A stretch of DNA of 64,000 bases from Balneolaceae bacterium UBA7797 (lineage in GTDB: Bacteria; Bacteroidota; Rhodothermia; Balneolales; Balneolaceae): NCBI GenBank assembly GCA_002480645.1, contig DLCN01000006.1:124001-188000 (forward strand). Reading direction: 5' to 3'. Of the stretch, positions 47,839 through 56,686 are shown piece by piece. Position 1 is the stretch's first letter; every line of letters begins with the position of its first letter. Below the pieces are notes generated by a model. It saw only the letters and a program-made list of their open reading frames with translations. It was not told the DNA's origin and did not search any database. A program made the position numbers and the translations under genes.

Positions 47839-48366
47839 ATGAAGGCTCCTCTTACTTTTTTATTACTACTCTTTTCGCTTATATCCACTGAAGTGTTTGC
47901 TCAACAAACCACATCAGACAGCACATCAAATCCACTACAACCTTTCGAATTCCTTATTGGTGGAGCATGGACAACTTCAAGTACGTATCAGGTGTATGAG
48001 TGGGGACTTGCCAAAAAATCTGTCAATGCTAAGCTATATTTTATAGAAGCTGATACCATGCGTCTAGCCGGTGATATCACCTGGTTTTGGCATCCGGGAA
48101 ACAATCAGATCATTGGCTTTGGTACCGCTGACGGAATGGGAGTAGATGTATTTGACTACAATACCAGGTTTGAAACTCCCACACGTATGATCAACCTTTT
48201 CAAAGCATATGGTGAACGAGACGCAAATAGTGAACTTCAGATGGAAACACTAGAGTTTATAAACGAGGATGAATATTTGTGGACCTATTATAATTTTATA
48301 GGAGATGAAGCGTCACCTGCCTACAGTAAGGTCTTTAAACGGTCTGAAAAGATCCCTATCAGGTAG
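47839..48366 (+). CDS. Secreted lipocalin-like protein
   Basis: 175 residues with a signal peptide (FLLLLFSLISTEVFAQ). The body is a small beta barrel of the type found in DUF1579-like proteins: FEFLIGGAWTTSSTYQVYEWG, a strand pair SVNAKLYFIEADTMRLAGD, WFWHPGNNQIIGFG and DEYLWTYYNFIGDE. Such proteins bind a hydrophobic ligand or a substrate fragment; no catalytic residues can be named. It is next to the GH2 gene, 103 bases away, with its own presumed promoter. Function unknown. Confidence 0.7.
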   Translation: MKAPLTFLLLLFSLISTEVFAQQTTSDSTSNPLQPFEFLIGGAWTTSSTYQVYEWGLAKKSVNAKLYFIEADTMRLAGDITWFWHPGNNQIIGFGTADGMGVDVFDYNTRFETPTRMINLFKAYGERDANSELQMETLEFINEDEYLWTYYNFIGDEASPAYSKVFKRSEKIPIR

Positions 48367-48469
48367 ACCATATTATTTGTACTACTTTTGCACTCGAAAC
48401 CACCGGAGAAGTTGTATTTAACACTTTCTTTCATCATTTTCCAAAAGCATTAACTTAACCTGTTTTCCC

Positions 48470-50296
48470 ATGAGAGTACTCCAAACCATCTTATTCCTCC
48501 TTTTATTTATCTCTACATCCACTCAGGCACAATCCATCATCAACGTGCATGACCGTACAACCACTTCATTAAACGGGACATGGAAAGTATTGATCGACCC
48601 ATACGAAAACGGATTGTATAATTACCGCTTACAACCCTTTGATGAAATGGAAAATCCGGGTCGGGCTGCCTATTTCACTGATTCTAAGCAACGGGATAAA
48701 ACGGAATTGCTTGAATACGATTGGGATACTTCTCCTACCATTCAGGTTCCCGGCGACTGGAGTCATCAAAAAGATGAGTTCAAGTGGTATGAAGGCACCA
48801 TGTGGTACAGAAAGAAGTTCAGTTATCAGAAACAAGAAGGTAACAATCGGGTGTTTTTACACTTCGGTGCAGTAAATTATTACTCTAAAGTATTTTTGAA
48901 CGGTGAGAAATTGGGTGAAAATATTGGCGGTTTTACCCCCTTTCAATTTGAGATCACTGACAAACTCAAAGAAGAAAATTCTCTGGTAGTTTACGTAAAC
49001 AATAATCGTAAACCGGAAGGTATCCCAACGGTAAATACCGATTGGTTTAACTACGGTGGGATCACCCGTGATGTAGTACTTATTGAAACACCCGGTACAT
49101 TTATTGAAGATTACTTCGTTCAACTAAATCCCGACAATGCCAGAGAACTGACAGGATATATACAACTGAATGGAGTTGTTTCAGATCAGGAGATCACAAT
49201 TGAAATTCCTGAAGCAGGAGTTAAATTCACCACCCAGACAAATACAGAGGGAAAAGCTGAATTCACTAAAAAGATCAAAAAACTTAGGTATTGGACTCCG
49301 GAGGATCCAAAACTTTACACGGTAAATATCCATTCGGAAACAGATCTGGTTACCGATCAAATCGGATTCAGAACAATTAAAACAGATGGCCCGGATATCC
49401 TATTGAATGGTAAGTCAGTTTTTTTGCGCGGAATCTCGATCCATGAAGAAAACCCATATAGGGTGGGTCGTGCCTATTCAGAAGCTGATGCGGAACTATT
49501 ATTAGGCTGGGCAAAAGATCTTGGATGTAACTTTGTGCGACTCGCCCACTACCCTCACAACGAATATATGATCGAAAAGGCCAATGAACTTGGTTTGATG
49601 GTTTGGGAGGAAGTTCCGGTTTATTGGACCATCCACTGGAATAATCCTGATACTTACAAAAATGCTTCCAATCAATTAAGTACAGTGATAAACAGGGATA
49701 AAAATAGTGCAGCTACCATCATATGGTCGCTCGCCAACGAAACCCCCGTAAGCGATCCACGAAATGATTTTTTATTTGAGCTTTCAAAGCTTGCACGTTC
49801 GCTTGATAATACCCGCCTTTTAAGTGCCGCAATGGAAGTTCATACAGAGCCGGATAACCCGTTGGAGTTTATTGTAGAAGATAAATTGGCTGAATTTGTT
49901 GATATAGTAGCATTCAACGAATACATCGGTTGGTATAACGGACTTCCAAGTAAACTTGAAAATTCCTCCTGGAAGATCCCGTATGATAAACCGGTATTTA
50001 TATCAGAATTCGGAGCGGGTGCAAAAGCAGGATTCCATGCAGATTCACTAACCAGATTTAGCGAAGAATATCAGGCGGATCTTTACAAGAGGTCGATCAC
50101 CGCACTTCAGAGTATTGAAAATCTGAGGGGTATGTCGCCATGGATCTTAGTTGATTTCCGATCCCCACGCCGTCAACTTACAGGAATACAGGATGGATGG
50201 AACAGAAAAGGCCTGATTGGTGATCAGGGGGAAAAGAAGCAGGCATTCTACATCCTACAGGAATTCTATCGATCCAAAGCTTCAGAGAAACATTAA
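48470..50296 (+). CDS. GH2 glycosidase (beta-galactosidase/glucuronidase type)
   Basis: Exported enzyme, 608 residues, signal peptide ending STQAQ. Order: sugar-binding beta domain (FLHFGAVNYYSKVFLNGEKLG), immunoglobulin-like domain, then the TIM barrel from about residue 310 (ILLNGKSVFLRGISIHEENP). The acid/base is in IIWSLANETP (Glu424) and the nucleophile in FISEFGAGA (Glu513). LGLMVWEEVPVYW lies between them. Length and motifs fit GH2; the exact sugar is unclear. It precedes GH97 by 68 bases, and both are likely part of one glycan-use group. Confidence 0.88.
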   Translation: MRVLQTILFLLLFISTSTQAQSIINVHDRTTTSLNGTWKVLIDPYENGLYNYRLQPFDEMENPGRAAYFTDSKQRDKTELLEYDWDTSPTIQVPGDWSHQKDEFKWYEGTMWYRKKFSYQKQEGNNRVFLHFGAVNYYSKVFLNGEKLGENIGGFTPFQFEITDKLKEENSLVVYVNNNRKPEGIPTVNTDWFNYGGITRDVVLIETPGTFIEDYFVQLNPDNARELTGYIQLNGVVSDQEITIEIPEAGVKFTTQTNTEGKAEFTKKIKKLRYWTPEDPKLYTVNIHSETDLVTDQIGFRTIKTDGPDILLNGKSVFLRGISIHEENPYRVGRAYSEADAELLLGWAKDLGCNFVRLAHYPHNEYMIEKANELGLMVWEEVPVYWTIHWNNPDTYKNASNQLSTVINRDKNSAATIIWSLANETPVSDPRNDFLFELSKLARSLDNTRLLSAAMEVHTEPDNPLEFIVEDKLAEFVDIVAFNEYIGWYNGLPSKLENSSWKIPYDKPVFISEFGAGAKAGFHADSLTRFSEEYQADLYKRSITALQSIENLRGMSPWILVDFRSPRRQLTGIQDGWNRKGLIGDQGEKKQAFYILQEFYRSKASEKH

Positions 50297-50364
50297 TCCA
50301 TTTAATTGATTTAATTTTCAATACATTGTCGGGAGATGATCTATTAATCCTAACCTGACAAGTC

Positions 50365-52314
50365 ATGAAGCTTTTTCATTTCAGAGATGCACTACTCTCA
50401 TTTTTTGTAGCTGCATCTCTTTTTTTATCGGCTAACGCACAGAGTATCGAACTTTCTTCTCCTGATGGTTCTATCGAGGTTCAACTCAATATTGACAAGA
50501 ATTTAACCTATACCGCTTATCTAAATAGTTCATTGTTAATAGAAAAAGCTACCATAGGGTATGAGATCAATAGTATGGATCTTGATTTCGAATTGATCTC
50601 CTCATCATCAGACCGTTTCTCTGAAGTTTTGAAACCTGCAGTAGCAGTGAAGTCTTCAAAGATCAATAATACTTACAATAACTACATTTATACGTTTAAG
50701 AATGATTTTTCTGTTGAATTCCGGATCTTTAATAATGGAATAGCTCATCGCCTTATCACAGAAAAAGACAGTGAAATTACAGTAAGTGATGAACAATTTG
50801 ATCTGGTGTTTCCTTCAAATTCAGAAACATGGTTTCCCTTAGAGGAAAGCTTTTTCTCATCCAATGAAAGAAACTATCTGCATGGTAACATCGATACATT
50901 ATCACCCGGCTCATTAGCCAGCTTGCCGGTACTTTTTGCAAATCCCGATGGACAAAAAGTCATTTTGATGGAGTCTGCGCTAACCGATTATGCAGGAATG
51001 TGGGCAAAGAAAACAACAGAAGGAATAAGTGCAGTTTTTCCCCGATATCCGGATAAAACACAAAAATTACGTGACCGTGGACTTGAGGTAATCACGAGAA
51101 AGAGCTTCATCGCCCGTACAGATGGTTCACGGACTTTTCCCTGGAGAATTCTGGGAGTTGCAGAAAACGATATTGATCTACTTTCCAATCAACTGGTTTA
51201 TGCTCTGGCAGAAGAAACCGAAATTAAAACAGATTGGATCAAACCCGGTAAGGTAGCCTGGGATTGGTGGAATGCATGGAATGTAAAGGGGGTGGATTTT
51301 GAAAGCGGTCCGAATACTGAAACCTATAAATATTACATAGATTTTGCTGCTGCTAACGGGATCGAATATGTGATACTTGATGAAGGTTGGTATTTACTTG
51401 GTGATATCCTGCAGTTGAATGATAAGATCGATGTAAAAGAGCTCATCCGATACGGAAAGGCAAAAGGCGTTGATATCATACTTTGGGTAGTTTGGCGTAC
51501 GCTGAATGAACAATTTGAAGAAGCTATGGATGCTTTTGCAGAATGGGGTGCAGCAGGTATCAAAGTTGATTTCATGGACAGAGACGATCAGTGGATGGTA
51601 AACTACTATCATAAAGTGGCAAAAGCTGCCGCTGAAAGACAATTACTTGTAGATTTCCATGGAGCTTACAAACCATCCGGAATCAGGCGAAAATATCCGA
51701 ATGTGATCACCCGGGAAGGAGTGCTCGGTCTGGAATACAATAAATGGAGTCAATCAGTAACCCCCACTCACAATGTTACTATACCATTTATCAGAATGGT
51801 ACCGGGCCCGATTGATTACACTCCCGGTGGCTTAACTAATACACAACCGGGAAATCATAGAGTCAGTCATTTCAGACCGATGGTTATGGGCACGAGATCC
51901 CATGAAATAGCAAAATTTGTTGTTTATGAAAGTCCGCTACAGATGATGGCAGATACCCCTACCAATTATGAAGATGAGCAAGAGACCACTAATATGATCG
52001 CTAAGATACCCACTACCTGGGATGAGACCATACCATTGGCCGGCAAGGTTGGAGAATACATAGCCGTTGCTCGTAGAAAAGGAAGTACTTGGTATATTGG
52101 AATAATGTGTAATGAGAACTCGCGCAATCTTGTACTACCCACAGATTTTCTTGAAAAAGGCAGTTGGAAAATCGAATATATGCAGGATGGAATAAACGCT
52201 GCGAAAAACGCAGAAGATTATAAAATAATACAATCTACGGTGCAGGCTGGTGAAAAACTGGATGTGAGTCTTGCCCCCTCTGGTGGCTGGATCGCAATAT
52301 TAACAAAGCGTTAA
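50365..52314 (+). CDS. GH97 alpha-glycosidase
   Basis: Exported enzyme, 649 residues, signal peptide ending ANAQ. Matches GH97, with a beta-sandwich N-domain (ELSSPDGSIEVQLNIDKNL) and TIM barrel (KPGKVAWDWWNAWNVKG, GIEYVILDEGWYLL, IILWVVWRTLN, GIKVDFMDRDDQ). The Asp of KVDFMD (Asp402) matches the nucleophile of the retaining subgroup exemplified by the alpha-galactosidase BtGH97b, rather than the inverting glucosidase SusB type. So an alpha-galactosidase-like, retaining enzyme is my best reading. TREGVLGLEYNKWS and TPGGLTNTQPGNHR are further family stretches. No SusC/D pair is nearby. Confidence 0.88.
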   Translation: MKLFHFRDALLSFFVAASLFLSANAQSIELSSPDGSIEVQLNIDKNLTYTAYLNSSLLIEKATIGYEINSMDLDFELISSSSDRFSEVLKPAVAVKSSKINNTYNNYIYTFKNDFSVEFRIFNNGIAHRLITEKDSEITVSDEQFDLVFPSNSETWFPLEESFFSSNERNYLHGNIDTLSPGSLASLPVLFANPDGQKVILMESALTDYAGMWAKKTTEGISAVFPRYPDKTQKLRDRGLEVITRKSFIARTDGSRTFPWRILGVAENDIDLLSNQLVYALAEETEIKTDWIKPGKVAWDWWNAWNVKGVDFESGPNTETYKYYIDFAAANGIEYVILDEGWYLLGDILQLNDKIDVKELIRYGKAKGVDIILWVVWRTLNEQFEEAMDAFAEWGAAGIKVDFMDRDDQWMVNYYHKVAKAAAERQLLVDFHGAYKPSGIRRKYPNVITREGVLGLEYNKWSQSVTPTHNVTIPFIRMVPGPIDYTPGGLTNTQPGNHRVSHFRPMVMGTRSHEIAKFVVYESPLQMMADTPTNYEDEQETTNMIAKIPTTWDETIPLAGKVGEYIAVARRKGSTWYIGIMCNENSRNLVLPTDFLEKGSWKIEYMQDGINAAKNAEDYKIIQSTVQAGEKLDVSLAPSGGWIAILTKR

Positions 52315-52460
52315 ACTTCAAAATAAATAATTGGTGATACGCTTTTATTAGCGTACTTTTAATTACGGATGGTGTAGATAAATGTATATGCTTCGTAAGA
52401 ATCCTATAGCAGTTGTTTATTATTCATTCCATTAAGTATTAACCAGATTTTAAAAAGACG

Positions 52461-52757
52461 ATGAACATTTATGTAGGAAATCTTAGCTATGGGGTTTCTG
52501 ACGATAATTTACGAGAAGTGTTTGAAGCTTTCGGTACTGTAAGCTCAGCAAAAGTGATAACTGACAAATACTCAGGCCGATCAAAAGGCTTTGCATTTGT
52601 TGAAATGGACAATGATTCGGAAGCACAAGCAGCTATTGAACAACTTGATGGCGCTGAAATTGACGGACGTTCGGTTAAAGTAAACGAAGCTCGTCCACGT
52701 GAAGATCGCCCCAGAGGCGGTGGAAATCGTGGCGGCGGAAGAAATAACCGCTACTAG
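52461..52757 (+). CDS. Small RNA-binding protein with one RRM
   Basis: 98 residues. An RNA recognition motif spans residues 1-80, with RNP2 as IYVGNL and RNP1 as KGFAFVEM. A short basic glycine-rich tail follows (RPRGGGNRGGGRNNR). This form resembles the cyanobacterial/Bacteroidota small RRM proteins that bind mRNA, some of them cold-induced. Monocistronic, with a perfect terminator just downstream and 146 bases of leader. ATG start with aaaaagacg ahead. Confidence 0.93.
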   Translation: MNIYVGNLSYGVSDDNLREVFEAFGTVSSAKVITDKYSGRSKGFAFVEMDNDSEAQAAIEQLDGAEIDGRSVKVNEARPREDRPRGGGNRGGGRNNRY

Positions 52758-52777
52758 GATTTTGTTTTCAACATCCA

Positions 52778-52808
52778 AAGCTCTGCATTAACATGCAGAG
52801 CTTTTTTT
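52778..52808 (+). terminator. Rho-independent terminator of the RRM gene
   Basis: A perfect 12-bp stem (aaagctctgcat, 52778-52789, with its complement at 52794-52805) and a 4-nt loop taac, flowing into a T-run. It lies 20 bases after the stop. Confidence 0.95.
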
Positions 52809-52885
52809 ATTTCAGCTAAGTAACAAAATCGATACCATTCAGTAGAATACTCTGAATCAATAACTTTAAATAACGGAGATACAGC

Positions 52886-53206
52886 ATGGTAATGTCAACT
52901 ACCAACCATATTGAAAACAAAGAAGTTAAACGATATTTAGGGATCGTAACGGGTGAAGCAATATTAGGAGCCAACCTGTTTAAAGATATTTTCGCGGGTA
53001 TACGTGATATAGTGGGTGGCAGATCTGCTTCTTATGAGCGGGAATTACAGGAAGCTCGTAGAATTGCTTTTGCTGAAATGGAGGAAAAAGCCAATCGGGT
53101 TGGCGCGAATGCCATTATTGGTATTGATATCGATTACGAAACGATTGGCGCAAATGGAAGCATGCTGATGGTTTCTGTTAGCGGCACTGCAGTACATGCA
53201 GAATAG
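52886..53206 (+). CDS. YbjQ/UPF0145-family protein
   Basis: 106 residues, a full-length member of the small YbjQ (DUF74, 'heavy-metal-binding') family. Characteristic runs: YLGIVTGEAILGANLFKDI at the N-terminus, a helix RELQEARRIAFAEMEEKANRVGANAIIGIDIDYET and MLMVSVSGTAV near the end. Family members form pentamers of unclear function. ATG start with ggagat ahead; a second ATG (MS...) follows two codons later. Monocistronic, with a terminator shared with the convergent Arg-rich gene. Confidence 0.92.
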   Translation: MVMSTTNHIENKEVKRYLGIVTGEAILGANLFKDIFAGIRDIVGGRSASYERELQEARRIAFAEMEEKANRVGANAIIGIDIDYETIGANGSMLMVSVSGTAVHAE

Positions 53207-53220
53207 TTTAAACAAAAGAA

Positions 53221-53254
53221 AAGCCCCATCAATCACTGTTGACGGGGCTTTTTC
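53221..53254. terminator. Bidirectional terminator between YbjQ and the Arg-rich gene
   Basis: A stem of 12 pairs with one mismatch (53221-53233 with 53240-53252) has A-rich sequence before and a T-run after, so it can end transcripts from both sides. Both flanking genes stop within 15 bases of it. Confidence 0.85.
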
Positions 53255-53261
53255 CATTTGA

Positions 53262-53840
53262 CTACCAGTTATTCCCTCTTCTGGTTTTATTGATCTCGCC
53301 TCTTTCCTGACGAATTTCTTTTTTCATCGTATCTCTGAATTCGTACATAATTGCACGATGTCTGTTTTCATTCATGATGCCTCTTCTGCCACGATTCAAT
53401 CGCAGATTTCTAAATTCAAAATAAAGCTCAGATTGTATTTCAAATAATCGTCTGTCGCTCAATTTCCAATTCGCATTGGCAGCACCATTTCGTTTAGAAT
53501 AAATAGTTCCGTAATCACCATTTCCTTCAACTCTTCGTTTGCTATATGGCATTACATCCATTCTGTCACGGTATTTGTTTCTGTTATTCTCATTCAGCTC
53601 ACGTTCCATATCATCAAGAATTTCATTCTTTAAATAACGAGCTGTATATAAGTCTCCTACTAGCATGGCATAAGAAAATTTATCAAGCTTTTGCTCAAAT
53701 CTCTGTAGCTGTCGAACGTCTTTTCTGATCTCAATTCTTCGCGGATCATTAGAGCGACCCCGATCATCATCAAATTGATTTGCTTTGATTCCTGCACTTG
53801 TAATTGTAATTGCGATCAAAAGTGTAATTAGCTTTTTCAT
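53262..53840 (-). CDS. Secreted Arg/Asn-rich basic protein of unknown function
   Basis: 192 residues with a signal peptide (LLIAITITSAGIKA). The mature chain is unusually rich in Arg, Asn and Glu and is probably mostly helical (EIRKDVRQLQRFEQKLDKF, LKNEILDDMERELNENNRN, YEFRDTMKKEIRQERGE). It ends with a basic tail (KTRRGNNW). No domain, cysteine or catalytic motif is visible. Such a highly basic exported protein could bind polyanions such as LPS, nucleic acid or teichoic-like polymers; this is inference. ATG start at 53840. It is isolated, convergent with YbjQ. Confidence 0.72.
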   Translation of the reverse strand: MKKLITLLIAITITSAGIKANQFDDDRGRSNDPRRIEIRKDVRQLQRFEQKLDKFSYAMLVGDLYTARYLKNEILDDMERELNENNRNKYRDRMDVMPYSKRRVEGNGDYGTIYSKRNGAANANWKLSDRRLFEIQSELYFEFRNLRLNRGRRGIMNENRHRAIMYEFRDTMKKEIRQERGEINKTRRGNNW

Positions 53841-53903
53841 AATAGCCTCCAGTTTGAAGTTTATTTCACTAGCTAATTAACGGATTATCATCCCTAAGTT
53901 TTC

Positions 53904-53919
53904 TCACATCTTAATGTGA
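53904..53919. repeat. Short inverted repeat upstream of the Arg-rich gene
   Basis: A perfect 6-bp inverted repeat, tcacat-ctta-atgtga, 64 bases upstream of the Arg-rich gene start and downstream of the GT-C stop. The order of the half-sites is reversed compared with a CRP box; it may be a weak hairpin or an operator. Confidence 0.35.
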
Positions 53920-53982
53920 CACCTCTACCCTCTTAATCACTCCTCGTACAAAATTGTTAATATTTAACTAACAACACTTCAT

Positions 53983-55557
53983 TTATTTAATCTTCTCAAA
54001 CATGAATATCCCAAAACGTTGATTTGGTGTGAGCATGGGATTGATTACCATCCTGAATTCCTCAGGTCTTTCAAGAAAATAGGTGTGGGATAAGGAGTTT
54101 TTTCTAAGATTTGGTCGGTATGAATAATGAGAATCCCAAATGATGTAGGTTCCAACTTTTGCCGAATCAACCGTTTCTTGATTAATCGGTGCGGCTCCAA
54201 GTTCAAATTCCTGTTGAACCTTCCCCATGTAATAGTATAGCATTGTATGATTCAGCAATAATGGGTGTTCCTCGATATTATTTTTCTGAGCCCATTCCAC
54301 GAAATTAAATACTAATTCATCTTCAGGATTTTTTGGAAAAGGTTTAACAGTTAAGAAGCCGGAAAAAAAGACTACACCAGTAACTGCAAGGGTTAGCCTT
54401 TGTAATGTAAATTTGGGCAGTACAATGAGTATAGATAATAACACTGTAATAAACGGCAGGTAATCCTTTTGATCTGTAAATACTATGTTATTATTCTGAT
54501 AACTCAGGAAAACAAGTACAATAACAGCAAAAATACTCATGGTTATCAATGCAACCCTCTTTTCTTGCATAGATTGAAATGTAGCTAAACGTTCAATCGC
54601 GATTCCCCCTAATACTGCTAATAATGGCGCTATAACGATCAGATATCTTAAATTTCCCCCTGTAGAAGGTCCTATCTTAAATGACTGAATGCTGAAAAAA
54701 GCATGCATAAAAAAGTAGAGTAATGCCGGGATCAGGATAAACCAATGAATTTTCTTGTTTTGAAATATCCCTTGTCCCAGATAGGCAAAGAAATACGTCA
54801 TCCCAGCTCCACCAAACACGGTAAGAGCCATTTTAAAATAATGATCGAAACCCTGACGAGGATATGCATCCTGTATATTCGAACTAAATCCAAGCACAGA
54901 ATTGATCAGGTAAAGTGGATCTCCTGAATCAATCCATCCAAAAATATTATGTACCAAGGGAAATACAGCTAGCAGTAAAGCTTCTTTAATCTTTACTTTC
55001 GATAAGAAATACACTCCATACACAGCGATTATGGGGTACATTTCCTGCCGGATCGTCGCTGTATAGGATAACAACAGTGCTGCAAGCCAATACTTATTAC
55101 CATAATGTGCCCATATTGCACTGATAAGTATCAAAGCGCTGATGGACTCAGAGTAATTCCTAAATGATAGTTGTAGCCAGAAAGGCTGTATCATTAACAG
55201 AATAAATGCGAGAACAGGAGCTTTAAATCCAAGCCGTTCCATCAATTTATATCCCACAAAACAGGATGAGGCAGCAATAATACTATTAAATATGACCAGT
55301 GCAAATGGTCCTAATAATGCAAAAGGGGCTGTTAATATTTTATATCCCGGTTTAGCCCAATTACTCAGAATTACACTCGGATCGAACCAAAACGATCGCA
55401 TATTTATAAAATGGGCTGCCTCGTCATGTTGATATAAGCCGTCCGAAATAAATGAGTACATGATATAACCAAGCGCTGTAAAAGCGGTCAAACCCAATAG
55501 CTGTGAGGAGGTCAGCTTCAAAAAATTAAATTCTGTTGATCCTGTTTCTTTTGACAT
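53983..55557 (-). CDS. Integral-membrane GT-C fold glycosyltransferase
   Basis: 524 residues with about ten transmembrane helices. A GT-C-type first loop with an acidic motif (DGLYQHDEAAHFINMRSF) follows the first helix, as in ArnT/PMT- or GPI-mannosyltransferase-like enzymes that use polyprenyl-phosphate sugars. LSFRNYSESISALILIS and TIRQEMYPIIAVYG lie later. It starts one base after the GT2 stop, with both genes on the minus strand, so they are coupled. Predicted pathway: the GT2 charges polyprenyl phosphate, then this protein transfers the sugar outside the membrane. The acceptor is unknown. A GtrA-type flippase is not evident here. Confidence 0.78.
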   Translation of the reverse strand: MSKETGSTEFNFLKLTSSQLLGLTAFTALGYIMYSFISDGLYQHDEAAHFINMRSFWFDPSVILSNWAKPGYKILTAPFALLGPFALVIFNSIIAASSCFVGYKLMERLGFKAPVLAFILLMIQPFWLQLSFRNYSESISALILISAIWAHYGNKYWLAALLLSYTATIRQEMYPIIAVYGVYFLSKVKIKEALLLAVFPLVHNIFGWIDSGDPLYLINSVLGFSSNIQDAYPRQGFDHYFKMALTVFGGAGMTYFFAYLGQGIFQNKKIHWFILIPALLYFFMHAFFSIQSFKIGPSTGGNLRYLIVIAPLLAVLGGIAIERLATFQSMQEKRVALITMSIFAVIVLVFLSYQNNNIVFTDQKDYLPFITVLLSILIVLPKFTLQRLTLAVTGVVFFSGFLTVKPFPKNPEDELVFNFVEWAQKNNIEEHPLLLNHTMLYYYMGKVQQEFELGAAPINQETVDSAKVGTYIIWDSHYSYRPNLRKNSLSHTYFLERPEEFRMVINPMLTPNQRFGIFMFEKIK

Positions 55558-55558
55558 G

Positions 55559-56509
55559 TTATTTCGTTCCGTCTGATTTCCATGAATTCTTCAATAAGTA
55601 TCGAGGCCGATGCCTGACCTCTCCGTAAATACGGGCGAGATACGCTCCGATGATTCCCAAAAAGAGGATCTGAACCCCTCCAAGAAATAATGTAATCAAC
55701 AACGAAGACGCCCAGCCCGGAACTGCCGTATCCATGAAAAGTCGTACATAGAATACCCACAATATGCCTATAAAGGCCAAAATTGAAAGTATAGTACCCA
55801 CCTGAGTAGCGATACGTAATGGTTTATCCGAAAATGAGGTGATCGCATTTAATGCAAGACGTATCATTTTCTTCAGTGGGTATTTGGTTTCACCTGCTTT
55901 CCGGGATTCTCTGTGATATTCAATACCAATCTGATCATATCCCAACCAGGTGATGAGCCCCCGGACAAAGGGTTGTTGTTCAGATACCGATTGATAAGCT
56001 TTGATCACTTTTTTATCTAGCAGTCTGAAGTCACCTGTATCTAATGGGATATCTAGATCGGTGATCCACTTAAAGAAACGATAAAACAATGAAGCGGTAG
56101 CCTTTTTAAACACACTTTCCCCATCTCTTTCTTTTCTTACCCCGTAAACAACATCATATCCATTCTGCCATTTTTCGATCATTTTGCCTGCAGTATCTAA
56201 TGGGTCCTGAAGATCGGCGTCCATTATAATTGCGGCATCTGTGGTTACAAAATCGAGTCCGGCTGTTACGGCAATCTGGTGACCGAAATTCCTCGAAAAA
56301 TTTATCAGATGATACCCGGTTAATGTAGAAGTAAGTTCATAAACTAATGCTTCGGTCTTATCCCGGCTACCATCATTTATAAATATCACTTCCGAAATTA
56401 CAGAGTTTTTACTTCGGAATTCTTCGAGTTTCTCAATAAGAATAGGCATCATTTCCTCTTCATTATAAAGAGGAATCACTAAAGAAACTTGTTTTTCAGA
56501 CTGCGCCAT
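55559..56509 (-). CDS. GT2 family polyprenyl-phosphate glycosyltransferase (GtrB/DPM1-like)
   Basis: 316 residues. The N-terminal GT-A domain has VSLVIPLYNEEEMMPILIEKL, FINDGSRDKTEALV and the metal-binding ADLQDPL (D-x-D-type context IMDADLQDP). Two hydrophobic segments at the C-terminus (LRIATQVGTILSILAFIGILWVF and LLITLFLGGVQILFLGIIGAYLARIYGEVRHRPRYLLK) match GtrB-like enzymes with two membrane helices that charge undecaprenyl phosphate with glucose or another hexose. The start is ATG. The next gene follows after one base. Confidence 0.9.
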   Translation of the reverse strand: MAQSEKQVSLVIPLYNEEEMMPILIEKLEEFRSKNSVISEVIFINDGSRDKTEALVYELTSTLTGYHLINFSRNFGHQIAVTAGLDFVTTDAAIIMDADLQDPLDTAGKMIEKWQNGYDVVYGVRKERDGESVFKKATASLFYRFFKWITDLDIPLDTGDFRLLDKKVIKAYQSVSEQQPFVRGLITWLGYDQIGIEYHRESRKAGETKYPLKKMIRLALNAITSFSDKPLRIATQVGTILSILAFIGILWVFYVRLFMDTAVPGWASSLLITLFLGGVQILFLGIIGAYLARIYGEVRHRPRYLLKNSWKSDGTK

Positions 56510-56638
56510 ACATGATTTATTTCTGAGCCAAATATGCGGCTTTGAATTCGAAAATACCTAATGAAATTTGCCCTCATATCTATTTATTTCGATTAAATAC
56601 TCGCGCATTAAAAATTCTCCGGAAAATATTTCACGATC

Positions 56639-56668
56639 TGTAACGAAACGTATATTCTATGCATCTAA
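56639..56668 (+). promoter_or_regulatory. Candidate ECF sigma promoter of the sigma operon
   Basis: TGTAACG at 56639-56645 and CATCTAA at 56662-56668 are separated by 16 bases, the layout of -35 and -10 elements used by several ECF sigma groups (GTAAC-type -35, CGTC-like -10). It ends 18 bases before the TTG start, so the predicted leader is short. A self-regulated operon is plausible but not tested. Confidence 0.42.
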
Positions 56669-56686
56669 GCCATAAACAAAGGAATA

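Noticed and set aside
44523..52314. Classical polysaccharide-utilisation locus
   Set aside because: No SusC/SusD pair, hybrid two-component regulator or sigma/anti-sigma pair adjoins these hydrolases.
53904..53919. CRP-type operator
   Set aside because: The half-sites are in reverse order (TCACA before TGTGA) compared with the consensus, so it was recorded only as an inverted repeat.
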